In this document: piece after piece, positions 8,426 through 17,144 of the stretch
Numbering within the stretch: position 1 is the first letter of the stretch
How the letters are laid out: the number at the start of each line of letters is the position of its first letter
Origin: Kineosporia babensis
GTDB lineage: Bacteria; Actinomycetota; Actinomycetes; Actinomycetales; Kineosporiaceae
Assembly: GCF_021129305.1 (NCBI RefSeq)
Contig: NZ_JAJOMB010000027.1
Coordinates: forward strand, 62,001 to 126,000
Length of the DNA: 64,000 nucleotides
Reading direction: 5' to 3'
Translations under genes and position numbers: made by a program
Notes under the pieces: generated by a model
Told to the model about the DNA's origin: nothing
What the model saw: the letters and a program-made list of their open reading frames with translations, nothing else
Databases searched by the model: none

Positions 8426-10249
8426 ATGCAGGTTCGGCGTGTGGTGCTGACTCGGTTTCGCGGAGTCCGCGAGGGAACCGTCACCCTGGACGGGAACGCT
8501 CTGCTCGTGGGTTCCATCAGCGTGGGGAAATCCACGGTTTGCGAGGCACTGGAGCTCGTTCTCGGCCCGGAGCGGATGTTTCGCCGGCCGGTGATCGATG
8601 AGTACGACTTCTACGCAGCTCACTACCAGGACGGAGACAAGGGACCGATCGAGATACGTATCGACGTGGTGCTGACCGGCCTTGCCCCGGACGCATTGCG
8701 ACGCTTTCGCAGCCATCTTCGCCGATGGTCGGTCGAGAAGAACGACTTTGTTGAAGGGCCAGCAGAAGGCAATCAGCCAGGTGGCGAGGGAGAATGGTGC
8801 CTGCCCGTGGCGTTCATCGGCCGATTCAATGCGGCCGAAGACGACTTCGAGGGGGGAACGTTCTTCACGCACCCCACACCGGTCGCCGACGACCTCACTG
8901 ATGAGTACTCGGGACTCGGATCGGGGCTCAAGTCCTTCACCCGCGAAGACAAGCGTATGGTCGGCTTCCTGTATCTGCGGACAAACCGAACGGGCAACAG
9001 AGCTTTAAGCTTTCAGCGTGGTTCTCTGCTGGACACCGTGGTCCGGCTTGAGTCGGAGTCCCATGGGCAGCTGTGGGAGAAGGCACTGCAGGAACTGGCC
9101 GAAGTGGTCCTGATCGGCGATGATTCGCCGTTCCTGAAGGTTCAGACCGAAGTCCGTTCTCGTGTCGAGCGTTTCCTCAGCCTGACCGATGACCCGAGCG
9201 CGGTCGATGTTCGGGTATCGGACTTGACCCGCGAGCACCTGCGTGAGGTCCTTCGGCTGTTCCTGGCCCCCTTGCCGGGCGCCCACGGGGTACCGTTCAA
9301 CCGGCTCAGTACCGGCTCGCTGAACCTGCTGGTCTTCGCCCTCTTGACGTATATCGCCGAGCTCAGAGGCGATGAATCGGTCATCTTCGCCATGGAAGAA
9401 CCTGAGATCGCACTGCCCCCGCACGCGCAGCGGCGCCTGGTCGACTTCGTCGTCCAGCGCATGGGTCAAGTCATCATCACGTCTCACTCTCCTTACATCA
9501 TCGAAAAATTCGACCCAGAACACATCGTCGTCTTCAGCCGCGACAACACCGGCGTCCTGAAAAGCAACACGGTCGCGCTACCCGCAGACTTCAAGATCAA
9601 ACGTTTCCGGGACAACCGGCGCCAATTCGCTGAGGCAGTCCTGGCGCGAGCAGTCCTCGTGGTAGAGGGAGCTACCGAGGCCGCGGTCCTGCATGCCATC
9701 TCCGACTTCCTCGACGCGGACCCGAGCATCCCTGACTACTTGCACCTCGACTTGGCAGGCATCACCATCTTCGATGCCGGCGGCGATACGGTCGTTCCCC
9801 TGTACGGGCCTGTCTTCGCGGCCATGGGCAAGCCGGTGTTCGGGATTCACGACACCCCGACGAAGCCCTTTGAGGCATCCCTGCAGCAAAAGGCCAAACA
9901 ATTCACCCGCTATCAGGTAATCCCCTACAAGGGAATCGAGGCTCTCCTGGTCGAGGAGACGCCGATCCACATCCAGCGGGCCTTCGCCGCCAGCGCGCGA
10001 CTACGCGACGACTACCCGGGCGGTGATCCGCTTCCACCGGTTGCTAACGATGGAGATGTGCGCGACTACGTCCTGAATCTGCTGACGAAGCGAAAGGGAA
10101 CCGCTGGCGGGTACGCGGCCCTCCTGCTCGCCGAATGTTCCAGGCTCGAACACCTTCCGCAGTCTCTGGTCACGTTCCTGATCGACGTCAACACAGACCT
10201 TCCGAACTCGGAAATACCTGCCGTACCGCCGACCAACGACGCGAGCTGA
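8426..10249 (+). CDS. gajA: OLD-family ATP-dependent nuclease, Gabija GajA-like
   Basis: 607 residues. The ABC-type ATPase half has Walker A GSISVGKS (29-36), an ABC-signature-like STGSLNLL (about 293), Walker B VIFAMEEPE (about 318-326) and the switch His in ITSHSPYI (about 352). The TOPRIM half starts at about 408 with VLVVEGATEAAVL (catalytic Glu), continues through DAGGD and reaches GIHDTPTKPF, where OLD enzymes usually have a D-x-D pair, so one acidic position appears replaced. Family knowledge: GajA is a sequence-specific nicking endonuclease kept off by normal NTP levels. Shine-Dalgarno GGAG precedes ATG 8426. The helicase partner follows after 5 nt. Confidence 0.85.
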   Translation: MQVRRVVLTRFRGVREGTVTLDGNALLVGSISVGKSTVCEALELVLGPERMFRRPVIDEYDFYAAHYQDGDKGPIEIRIDVVLTGLAPDALRRFRSHLRRWSVEKNDFVEGPAEGNQPGGEGEWCLPVAFIGRFNAAEDDFEGGTFFTHPTPVADDLTDEYSGLGSGLKSFTREDKRMVGFLYLRTNRTGNRALSFQRGSLLDTVVRLESESHGQLWEKALQELAEVVLIGDDSPFLKVQTEVRSRVERFLSLTDDPSAVDVRVSDLTREHLREVLRLFLAPLPGAHGVPFNRLSTGSLNLLVFALLTYIAELRGDESVIFAMEEPEIALPPHAQRRLVDFVVQRMGQVIITSHSPYIIEKFDPEHIVVFSRDNTGVLKSNTVALPADFKIKRFRDNRRQFAEAVLARAVLVVEGATEAAVLHAISDFLDADPSIPDYLHLDLAGITIFDAGGDTVVPLYGPVFAAMGKPVFGIHDTPTKPFEASLQQKAKQFTRYQVIPYKGIEALLVEETPIHIQRAFAASARLRDDYPGGDPLPPVANDGDVRDYVLNLLTKRKGTAGGYAALLLAECSRLEHLPQSLVTFLIDVNTDLPNSEIPAVPPTNDAS

Positions 10250-10254
10250 CGTTC

Positions 10255-11973
10255 ATGCTGACCCTCGATGAAAAGCGAAAAGAAATTCTCGACACTGCTG
10301 GGCATCTGCTCATCGAAGGCGGTCCGGGATGCGGTAAGACGACCATCGCTCTACTCAAGGCCAGCAAGGCCATCGCTCACCTGGAAGACGAGCAGTGCGT
10401 CCTGTTCCTCAGTTTCTCCCGAGCCGCAGTCCGGCAGATCTCGGACCGCATGCAGGGCCTGCTCACATCGACGGACCGCAACAGGCTGGAGGTACGAACC
10501 TTTCACTCGTTCTTCCTCGAACTTGTACGCGCGCATGGACCCTTGATGACAGGAACACCGTCATCGTTCATCGTCCCAGACCGCGAGCACCAGCTACGCG
10601 CCGACTTTGACGGCGACTGGAAACAGGAAACCAGGCGCCTCGCCCGAGTCCAAGGCCGCTACGTGTTCGATCGCCTAGCCGAGACCGCAGCCGCTGTCCT
10701 GGCCACGCACCGGGCCGTACGTGAAATCTACAGCGACACCTACCCCTTGATCATTGTCGACGAGTTCCAGGACACCAACAACGATCAGTGGGAAGCCGTG
10801 CGCGCCCTCAGCGAGACCTCCACCATCATCTGCCTGGCCGACGGCGATCAGCGCATCTACGACTTCATCGACGGAGTCGACGAAGCACGAATCGATCAAG
10901 CCGTCGAACATCTGAAACCCACCTCCTTCGACCTGTCCAAGGACAACCACCGCAGCCCGACCAGCGGGCTGCTGGACTACGCCAACGCCGTACTGCGCAA
11001 CGACGCATCCGTACTACCGCCCAAGAACTTGATCACGTGGAACTATCGATGGCCGAACCAATGTGAGGCATTCGCGCACCTGGCCATTGACCGCTTGCAG
11101 AAGCACTTCGAACCCCAGCTTGGCCGGATGCCTACGATCGCGCTGCTAACCACGACCAACCAGTTCGCAGCCCAACTTTCCGAGTCTCTCGCGGACGAAA
11201 AAGCCCATCCGCAAGACCAAGGCAAGAGACTTCTTCCGATTGAACACGAGCTGAACTGGGATGCCAACCTTTCGGCTGCAGCCGGTTACGTGGTCGCTTC
11301 GATCCTCGAATGGCCAGACCAGCTGCGTGAGCACGCGATCGTTGCCACGTTGAACGCGATAGCAGACTTCTATCGCATCAAGCTTGCCGGTGGTACAGCT
11401 GGCGCCCGTGGCACCATTACCACAATCGAGAAGGCGGTCACGGCGTACCAGGCGGGCAAAACCGTCAAATCCAAGACCGCACAGATCATTGCCGGATCCT
11501 TCGACGCCGACCTCAACTTCAGCGGCGATCCCGTGCAGGACTGGCAGGTAGCCCGCAATCGCCTGCATGGCGCCAAGGAACTGGAAGAGATCTTCGGGAA
11601 GGCTCGTCTCTTGCGGCTTTTCAAGGCAACAGACGCGTTGGCCTGGGCCCTCATCGACCAGTGGAACGGGCGAGACGCTTACGGCGACGCTGTCGGGACG
11701 GTTCGCCACGTTCTGGCCAACGAAACCCTGGACGCCGCGCAGATGGAGTCCCTCCCGGTGACCTTAATGAACATGCACAAGTCCAAGGGCAAGGAGTTCG
11801 ACGCGGTCATCATCGTCGAAGGGCAGTACTCAGCCCCGCTACTCAATCCCGCCTGGGATGCCAAGAAGGAGCAGGCCGCGAGACGTGTTCTCCGCGTGGC
11901 AATCACACGGGCCCGCCACGGAGTGATCCTGGTTCGCCCTGTCGGCTGCGCCCCGTTGACATCGCGCGCATGA
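10255..11973 (+). CDS. gajB: UvrD/PcrA-like helicase, Gabija GajB-like
   Basis: 572 residues from ATG 10255, 5 nt after the OLD nuclease stop, so translation is probably coupled. Superfamily 1 helicase motifs appear in order: Walker A EGGPGCGKTT (21-30), motif Ia LSFSRAAV, motif II VDEFQDT (about 168), motif III ADGDQRIYDFIDG, motif V near HKSKGKEFDAVII (about 507) and motif VI RRVLRVAITRARHG (about 545). The protein is shorter than chromosomal UvrD/PcrA (over 700 residues) but close to the usual GajB size. With the upstream OLD nuclease it makes a Gabija-type anti-phage module. Alternative: an uncharacterised class 2 OLD-helicase pair with a different trigger. Confidence 0.85.
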   Translation: MLTLDEKRKEILDTAGHLLIEGGPGCGKTTIALLKASKAIAHLEDEQCVLFLSFSRAAVRQISDRMQGLLTSTDRNRLEVRTFHSFFLELVRAHGPLMTGTPSSFIVPDREHQLRADFDGDWKQETRRLARVQGRYVFDRLAETAAAVLATHRAVREIYSDTYPLIIVDEFQDTNNDQWEAVRALSETSTIICLADGDQRIYDFIDGVDEARIDQAVEHLKPTSFDLSKDNHRSPTSGLLDYANAVLRNDASVLPPKNLITWNYRWPNQCEAFAHLAIDRLQKHFEPQLGRMPTIALLTTTNQFAAQLSESLADEKAHPQDQGKRLLPIEHELNWDANLSAAAGYVVASILEWPDQLREHAIVATLNAIADFYRIKLAGGTAGARGTITTIEKAVTAYQAGKTVKSKTAQIIAGSFDADLNFSGDPVQDWQVARNRLHGAKELEEIFGKARLLRLFKATDALAWALIDQWNGRDAYGDAVGTVRHVLANETLDAAQMESLPVTLMNMHKSKGKEFDAVIIVEGQYSAPLLNPAWDAKKEQAARRVLRVAITRARHGVILVRPVGCAPLTSRA

Positions 11974-12199
11974 GCAGCCCATCCAATGGGACTACTAGTG
12001 TACGGCGGCGCTCAGGCGCCCCACCAGGGCAGCGACTGCCACTGGCAGAGTCTTTCACAGTATGGGTACGAGTTCAGTCGTCGGTGCAGATCGAGAATGC
12101 CACTGCGTCGGTGAGATTGGACTCCAGTGACCCGTTCTGGCGCAGCAATTGGAGAACACGGCCACGGCTTCCACGACCAGGAAGTTTGGCTGCAGGGTG

Positions 12200-12218
12200 C
12201 TGGAGCCCAAGGCTCCAG
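12200..12218 (+). terminator. Possible terminator downstream of gajAB
   Basis: Perfect 8-bp hairpin CTGGAGCC-CAA-GGCTCCAG in the 400-bp stretch between gajB and the convergent DUF4192 gene. The stretch otherwise shows no gene; the only other element is the stronger hairpin at 12348-12377. Confidence 0.45.
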
Positions 12219-12347
12219 TAACTCGGAGGACTGTACGTTCGACAGCCAGCTCACGGGATCCTGCAACTAGGCGGTCTGCTGCTCGCGGTAGAAGATCCGG
12301 CGGGCGATGGACTGCACTGCCCACCAGGCGAGGGAGTGAGTCTGTGA

Positions 12348-12377
12348 CGGTGCTCCCGATGATGTTCGGGAGCACCG
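12348..12377 (-). terminator. Terminator downstream of DUF4192 gene
   Basis: Perfect 12-bp inverted repeat CGGTGCTCCCGA / TCGGGAGCACCG with a 6-nt loop, 15 nt past the DUF4192 stop codon. Confidence 0.7.
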
Positions 12378-12391
12378 CCTCACCGTGCGGG

Positions 12392-13414
12392 TTACGGCTG
12401 CTGAAGTCGGCCGGCAGCTGGCCTGAGGATGTTCACTCGGATGTCCTCGGGGCTCAAGGCCACGTCCAATGCCTGCATGAGGAAGCGGGCAAGGGGGTAG
12501 CCCCCGTCGGCGTGCAAAGCACGGTTGAGCGCGGATCGGGCCAGGATGCTGTGGCCGTGCTGGTAGGCCGAGAACGCGGCCAGGGTTGCCACCGGCGCCA
12601 CCCACCGCAGCGGGGCGTACGGCAGCAGCGTGCTCCAGGTCCAGGTCGTGTGGACCTCGTCCGAAAGCAGGACCATTTCATCGCGCACCGACACGTCCCT
12701 TAGCCCCTCCAGTACGCTCGCGGCCTCGCTGGCGGTCCACGCGAGCGGGCGCTCGCGGCGTCGTTCCAGCGCCCGTAGTACGTCCGTGCGGGCCTGCGCC
12801 GGAAACATGTCGGCCGGGAGGGCTTCGATGGCCGCGCTGACCTTGGCCAGGATGGTTGGTGGAAGTGGCCTGGTGGCGGCATCGATGTCTGCTCGGGATG
12901 CGGCTGGCACACCACGGGCGACTTTGAGTGCCAGAGCGGTCTGTGGTTCCTCACGCACGGCTGTTCCCGGCCCGGCCGGAGCGCTACCGGCCACGTCGTG
13001 CAGCCAGCACCGCCCGTTCGCCCCGGTGATCACCCACCCGAGCTCCAGTCCGGCTGGTGTCTTTTCGGCCAAGTGCATCAGGTGGGCGTGCAGGTCCTTC
13101 AGCACCTGATCGGTCACGGGCCCGGCGGGGTAGGCGACGACGTGCACCTGTTCGGCGCCGGCTTTGATCAGGGCGTGCTGGACCGAAAGCCAGACCAGGC
13201 GCTCGGACAGGGCACTAAGGTCTGTCCGCGCGGTCAGGACGTTGGCGCCTCGTTTGGTGGCCAGGAGCACCAGATCATCGCTTAGGTGCTCGATCCCGAG
13301 GATGAGCGGTAGTGCGTGCGTCATGGCCCCGGGGTCGCTCAGGCGGACAGTCGGAACCGGACCAGAGCGCCCGGGCGTGGATGATGTTGTTTGAGAGAAG
13401 TTGTCGGCGTTCAT
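12392..13414 (-). CDS. DUF4192 domain protein
   Basis: 340 residues. After 20 disordered residues the protein shows the DUF4192 pattern: VRLSDPGAMTHALPLILGIEHLSDDLVLLA, abridged, near the start, a central VHVVAYPAG segment, and the C-terminal ATLAAFSAYQHGHSILARSALNRAL block (about 283-308). DUF4192 proteins are common in actinobacterial genomes and plasmids; function unknown. ATG 13414 has a Shine-Dalgarno AGGA 9 nt upstream. It lies just downstream of the ParB-like gene on the same strand, separated by a hairpin, so readthrough co-expression is possible. Confidence 0.85.
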   Translation of the reverse strand: MNADNFSQTTSSTPGRSGPVPTVRLSDPGAMTHALPLILGIEHLSDDLVLLATKRGANVLTARTDLSALSERLVWLSVQHALIKAGAEQVHVVAYPAGPVTDQVLKDLHAHLMHLAEKTPAGLELGWVITGANGRCWLHDVAGSAPAGPGTAVREEPQTALALKVARGVPAASRADIDAATRPLPPTILAKVSAAIEALPADMFPAQARTDVLRALERRRERPLAWTASEAASVLEGLRDVSVRDEMVLLSDEVHTTWTWSTLLPYAPLRWVAPVATLAAFSAYQHGHSILARSALNRALHADGGYPLARFLMQALDVALSPEDIRVNILRPAAGRLQQP

Positions 13415-13460
13415 GGTTCAAAGTCCTGTCACTGCAATACGTCAACGGGTATAGGTGGAG

Positions 13461-13494
13461 GGTGGGCCCGCACCCCGAAGGGCGCGGGCCCACC
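13461..13494 (-). terminator. Terminator downstream of ParB-like gene
   Basis: Perfect 11-bp hairpin GGTGGGCCCGC / GCGGGCCCACC with a 12-nt loop, 9 nt after the stop codon at 13504. Confidence 0.7.
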
Positions 13495-13503
13495 CCGGGG
13501 TGA

Positions 13504-15183
13504 TCAGTGGTTCGACGCGCCGACCAGCTCGTCCGTGACCTCATCAGCCTCGACAGACTCGAACTGGGCTGCCAGAGCATCGATGTCGTCAACGATGGGT
13601 GACACGAACTCGGATCCCGTCACCTCCGGGCCGTTCTCATCGAGTTGGTCCCCGTCGTGCGTCTCCAGTGCTACGGCTTCGTCGTCTGCGTTGGCCGTGG
13701 TGTCGGTCTCGGAGTCGTCGTCCTCGGCCGGCTCGTCGTCCTCGTCGTCCTCGTCGTCGTTGGTGTCTTCGTCGTCCTGGTCTTCGGCCGCGTCGTCGGC
13801 GATGGTCTGGGTGATCTCGGTGTGCAGTCGCTGCTCGGCCTCGGACAGTTCGTACCCGGCCGCGGTGAGCCGTTCCAGGTAGGCCACCCCGGCGGGTTCG
13901 TCGACGTCCCAGCGCTGCGCGATGATCGAGTCCAGGTTCGCTTCGGATGTGGTGAGCCAGCGGGCCACCACGATCCGCTGTAACCGGTCCATCCCCGCGC
14001 CCGTGGCGGCCTCGTCCAGGTTGGCGACCGTCGCGGGGATCCCGGCCAGGGTCAGGGCCAGGTCGCTGAAGTGGGTGTTGCTGATGCGGGCCTTCTCTGG
14101 CCGCCCGGCCACGAACCGCAACGCCTCGGGGAACAGTTTCTTGGATGCCCGGGCGGTGGCGTACTTCTCGTGCAGGAACCGCCGGCGCACCTGCGCTGCG
14201 TCGACCAGCGCCTCCTGGTACGCGACTCGCTCTCGCTCAGCGGCTTCCTTCGCCTCGCGTTCGGCGTCGGGCACGAACCGGGTGTACTGCGTTCGCGTGT
14301 ACCCGGAGGCCTCGGGGTCCAGGCAGATGACGACGATGCGGGGTGTGTAGTCGGTGTTGATGAACGCTGCGAACCCCGGCTTGGCCTTGACCTCGTTCGG
14401 GTCCAGCGCGTTCCCGTCGGTGTCCAGGAGGGTGGAGGCTTCGGCTTCGCGGGAGGTGTAGGGCCAGTTCTTGGGGGTGTTGACGATTTTGACGCCGGCC
14501 AGGGTGAGTTGTGCCTTGAACTGGGCGACCATCTCACGGCGATCGCGTTTGCGGGTCTCTTCAGCCAGGGCGTGGGCGAAACCCCATGTGTTGTGGTCCT
14601 TCTTCAGGATCCGGCTCATCGCCTTCTCGTCGTCGGCGAAGGAGTTCAGCGCAGCGATCTGGGTCAGGTCCAGCGTCCCGGCCTCCACCGCCTGCGCGGC
14701 CTTCGGGCGCGCGGTCGCGGGCAGGTCATTCAGGGCCAGCCGGGACCGGACCCGCTCGGCGGGCAAGGCCAGGGTCGACTGGATCTGCTCGGGCGTGACG
14801 TCCAGCAGGGCGAGCTGACTGTAGTAGTCGGCCTCTTCCAGGACCGTGAGGCCTTTGCGGTTGAGGTTCTCGCCCAAGATCCGCAGGAGTTCGGTGGCCT
14901 CATCGGAGTTCTCGGCGATCAGGCACGGCACGGTCGCAAGCTCGAGGCGCAGGGCGGCCTCGCGGCGGGTGTGCCCGGCGATGACCCGCCACTTCTTCTC
15001 AGGTTCGGCGTCCTCGTCCGCCGTGTTCTCGGTCGTGGCGTCGGCGGGGACGACCAGGAGGGTCTGGAGGATGCCGAGGGCGCGGATGGAGGCCATCATC
15101 TCCTCGACCGCGGTCTCGGTGATGACGCGGTTGCGGTCGTTCGGGATGAGCTGGCGGGGTGAGATGTCGGCGAAAATACGCAT
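13504..15183 (-). CDS. parB: ParB/RepB-like partition or nuclease-type protein
   Basis: 559 residues. The N-terminal ParB domain contains IRALGILQTLLVV (about 33), the CTP-binding type GHTRREAALRLE (about 70) and ENLNRKGLTVLEEADYY (about 108-124). A helix-turn-helix (PEQIQSTLALPAERVRSRLAL, abridged) occupies roughly 133-153. The middle 300 residues are a long helical domain; the last 100 are extremely acidic with a run of Asp/Glu near 480-500. No ParA partner is visible, and the size is nearly twice that of segregation ParB, so it may be a leading-region ParB-fold protein, not a true centromere binder. A long inverted repeat stands 84 nt upstream. Confidence 0.8.
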   Translation of the reverse strand: MRIFADISPRQLIPNDRNRVITETAVEEMMASIRALGILQTLLVVPADATTENTADEDAEPEKKWRVIAGHTRREAALRLELATVPCLIAENSDEATELLRILGENLNRKGLTVLEEADYYSQLALLDVTPEQIQSTLALPAERVRSRLALNDLPATARPKAAQAVEAGTLDLTQIAALNSFADDEKAMSRILKKDHNTWGFAHALAEETRKRDRREMVAQFKAQLTLAGVKIVNTPKNWPYTSREAEASTLLDTDGNALDPNEVKAKPGFAAFINTDYTPRIVVICLDPEASGYTRTQYTRFVPDAEREAKEAAERERVAYQEALVDAAQVRRRFLHEKYATARASKKLFPEALRFVAGRPEKARISNTHFSDLALTLAGIPATVANLDEAATGAGMDRLQRIVVARWLTTSEANLDSIIAQRWDVDEPAGVAYLERLTAAGYELSEAEQRLHTEITQTIADDAAEDQDDEDTNDDEDDEDDEPAEDDDSETDTTANADDEAVALETHDGDQLDENGPEVTGSEFVSPIVDDIDALAAQFESVEADEVTDELVGASNH

Positions 15184-15266
15184 GGTGCGTCTATTTCCTT
15201 CGGTGCGGTGAGGTCAGCCGGCGGGCCGCAGTCGCGGTGCCGGCTGTTCTGACCGAAGGCGGTTTC

Positions 15267-15382
15267 TGCCTCCCGATGGTGGTCCTGGCAACGGGTAACG
15301 AGCGCGGAAGATCTTGTGAGCCGTTCTTGCGAACCAAGATGTTCCGAGCACTCCCGTTGCCAGGACCTATGAACGGGAGGCA
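15267..15382. repeat. Long inverted repeat upstream of ParB-like gene
   Basis: Three stacked arm pairs: TGCCTCCC (15267-15274) with GGGAGGCA (15375-15382); GGTCCTGGCAACGGG (15281-15295) with its perfect complement (15353-15367); and CGGAAGATCTTG (15305-15316) with CAAGATGTTCCG (15335-15346, one mismatch). The block would form a 116-nt hairpin starting 84 nt before the gene. A parS or replication origin role is also possible. Nothing else is seen in 15184-15672. Confidence 0.7.
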
Positions 15383-15672
15383 AGGCTTCAAGGGCAGAAC
15401 CAGGTACCGCAACGGTCCAGAACAACCGTCAGCATCGCTGGAAAGTCAGTGCACGAAAGCGCGAGCCGACAGGGGCGACCTGCGTACGAACGGCTTTGAG
15501 GGCTTCGCAACGAAATGTCCGAGGGGATCGAATTGAACGGTTTTCAATTTTCCGCCCGGCGGCGCAACGCCGTAAGCGAACACCTCTGGCGCCCGGGGCG
15601 GCAAGCTGCCGGACTCCATCTTTCACGGCGTTGCGCCACCCGTCCGTGTCACGGTTCGGTCATGCTGATCTC

Positions 15673-16953
15673 ATGGCCGCAATCGCTACGATTCTCCAGT
15701 GTCCTCCGGACGACATCACGTTCGCTCGGATCAGTCAGCTCGTTCAGGACAGCGTTTCGGAAAGTTTAGTCCTGGAGTTCAAGGAACAGTACACGAAAAG
15801 AGTCGTCGAGTCAGTGGCGGCCATGGCAAATTCTTACGGCGGGGTAATTCTTGTTGGAGTGACAGACGATCGCAAAATCGTGGGTGTCGACGAAAGAGAA
15901 AAAGTGAGGATAGCCGACGCCTGCTGGAAAAGCTTCGAGCCGGTATGGGTTCCCGAGATTATTGACGTCGCCACAGATTCAGGAAAGTATATCCAGGTCA
16001 TTCGCGTCGATACCGCTACGTGCCCGCGCCCCCTTCTGAGGAACGGGGCTGCACATGTTCGAATTCCTGGAGCGAACGCGTATGCTGATCGCGCTCATCT
16101 CGCACGCCTTCTTCAAGAAGGCTCACAATCGCCAGTTAGCTCCAGGCGTCTGGAATCACTGACCGGTAGCGCGCCTGCAACGAGCGGCACCTACGATTTT
16201 GCACTGAGGACGGGCATGGTTATTCCTCTTGCTGATCCAGAAAGCTGGAGACCGCTCTCCGAGAGAAAAGTCGACGACCTCGCATCCTCCCTTGATGAAT
16301 CATCGATCGCGCGGGCACTGGAGCAGTGGTGCGGCCATAATGGCGCCACCGTGTCGAGCTCTTTCCGACGCGCCGGCCTGAATCGCGCCCGGCGTGCGCA
16401 GTTGGAGTGGTCGATGCCGCCCGCATCGGGCTCACTGAAGGAGATTCGAGCGGTCGCCAGGGTCGTGCTTCCGCAGGAGTACGGTCAGCCGCTATCGGAC
16501 CTAACCTTCACCCTCGATGTAATCGGGAGCAGCGATCTTGAATTTTATGATGAATCAAACAGCGAACCCGCAACAGGTAACTGGCTGAAGATTTCTTGGC
16601 TGCGAGAATTGCTCGACGGCGTTCTCGAAGGCATTACAAGTCCTACGGTGGTCGCGAGCCTGGCCAGCCTGGCCGGAGTAGTCCCTGAAGTAGTTCCTCA
16701 ACCCAGAACACTCTCCTTGAAGAGCGACGGAAACATTGCCAATCTCTTGGACTTGTCCGGTCTTGTAAGAATATCTGATAACGACTTCTCGTCAGGCGCG
16801 GATCTCGTGGCAGACCCATCGACCAACTTCGAAATCACGGAGCAAAGGCATCAACAGGTGGACTACTGGATTACGCAAATTAGTGCCGATGCAGGGTTAA
16901 TTGGAATGGAAGGCCGCCTGGAGCAGCTTCAGCGATCGCCGCAGAACGAATGA
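15673..16953 (+). CDS. AlbA_2 (Schlafen-type) domain protein
   Basis: 426 residues from ATG 15673. The N-terminal 150 residues match the AlbA_2/Schlafen fold: SLVLEFKEQYTKRVVESVAAMANSYGGVILVGVTDD (abridged; about 31-66) followed by a VIRVDTATCPRPLL strand and a VRIPGANAYADRAHLARLL stretch (about 132-150). The C-terminal 270 residues have no motif I recognise. There is no Shine-Dalgarno; CATGCT 6 nt upstream may be a leaderless -10. The gene uses noticeably more A/T-ending codons than the backbone, as does 15.7-19.2 kb generally, consistent with recent transfer. AlbA_2 proteins are often defence or toxin-type effectors. Confidence 0.75.
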   Translation: MAAIATILQCPPDDITFARISQLVQDSVSESLVLEFKEQYTKRVVESVAAMANSYGGVILVGVTDDRKIVGVDEREKVRIADACWKSFEPVWVPEIIDVATDSGKYIQVIRVDTATCPRPLLRNGAAHVRIPGANAYADRAHLARLLQEGSQSPVSSRRLESLTGSAPATSGTYDFALRTGMVIPLADPESWRPLSERKVDDLASSLDESSIARALEQWCGHNGATVSSSFRRAGLNRARRAQLEWSMPPASGSLKEIRAVARVVLPQEYGQPLSDLTFTLDVIGSSDLEFYDESNSEPATGNWLKISWLRELLDGVLEGITSPTVVASLASLAGVVPEVVPQPRTLSLKSDGNIANLLDLSGLVRISDNDFSSGADLVADPSTNFEITEQRHQQVDYWITQISADAGLIGMEGRLEQLQRSPQNE

Positions 16954-17144
16954 TAGATACAGGAACAGGAACAGGCCCCGGCCACTGATCCGGCCTCGTC
17001 GGTATACTATTCGGCCAGTTCCGATATCCTACTCTGCCGTTACGGGCAGCAGCAACTGGGCTGAATTCTGGCCGAAAGCGTTCATACCGGCCAGCGGCGG
17101 AGGCGAACAGAGGTAGGGGGCGCGAGATCATGCAAATCAGACAT

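Noticed and set aside
15267-15382. Reading the hairpin upstream of the ParB-like gene as a simple terminator
   Set aside because: It lies upstream of the gene on its strand, has no convergent neighbour ending there, and is far larger than the 20-45 nt terminators found elsewhere in the window.
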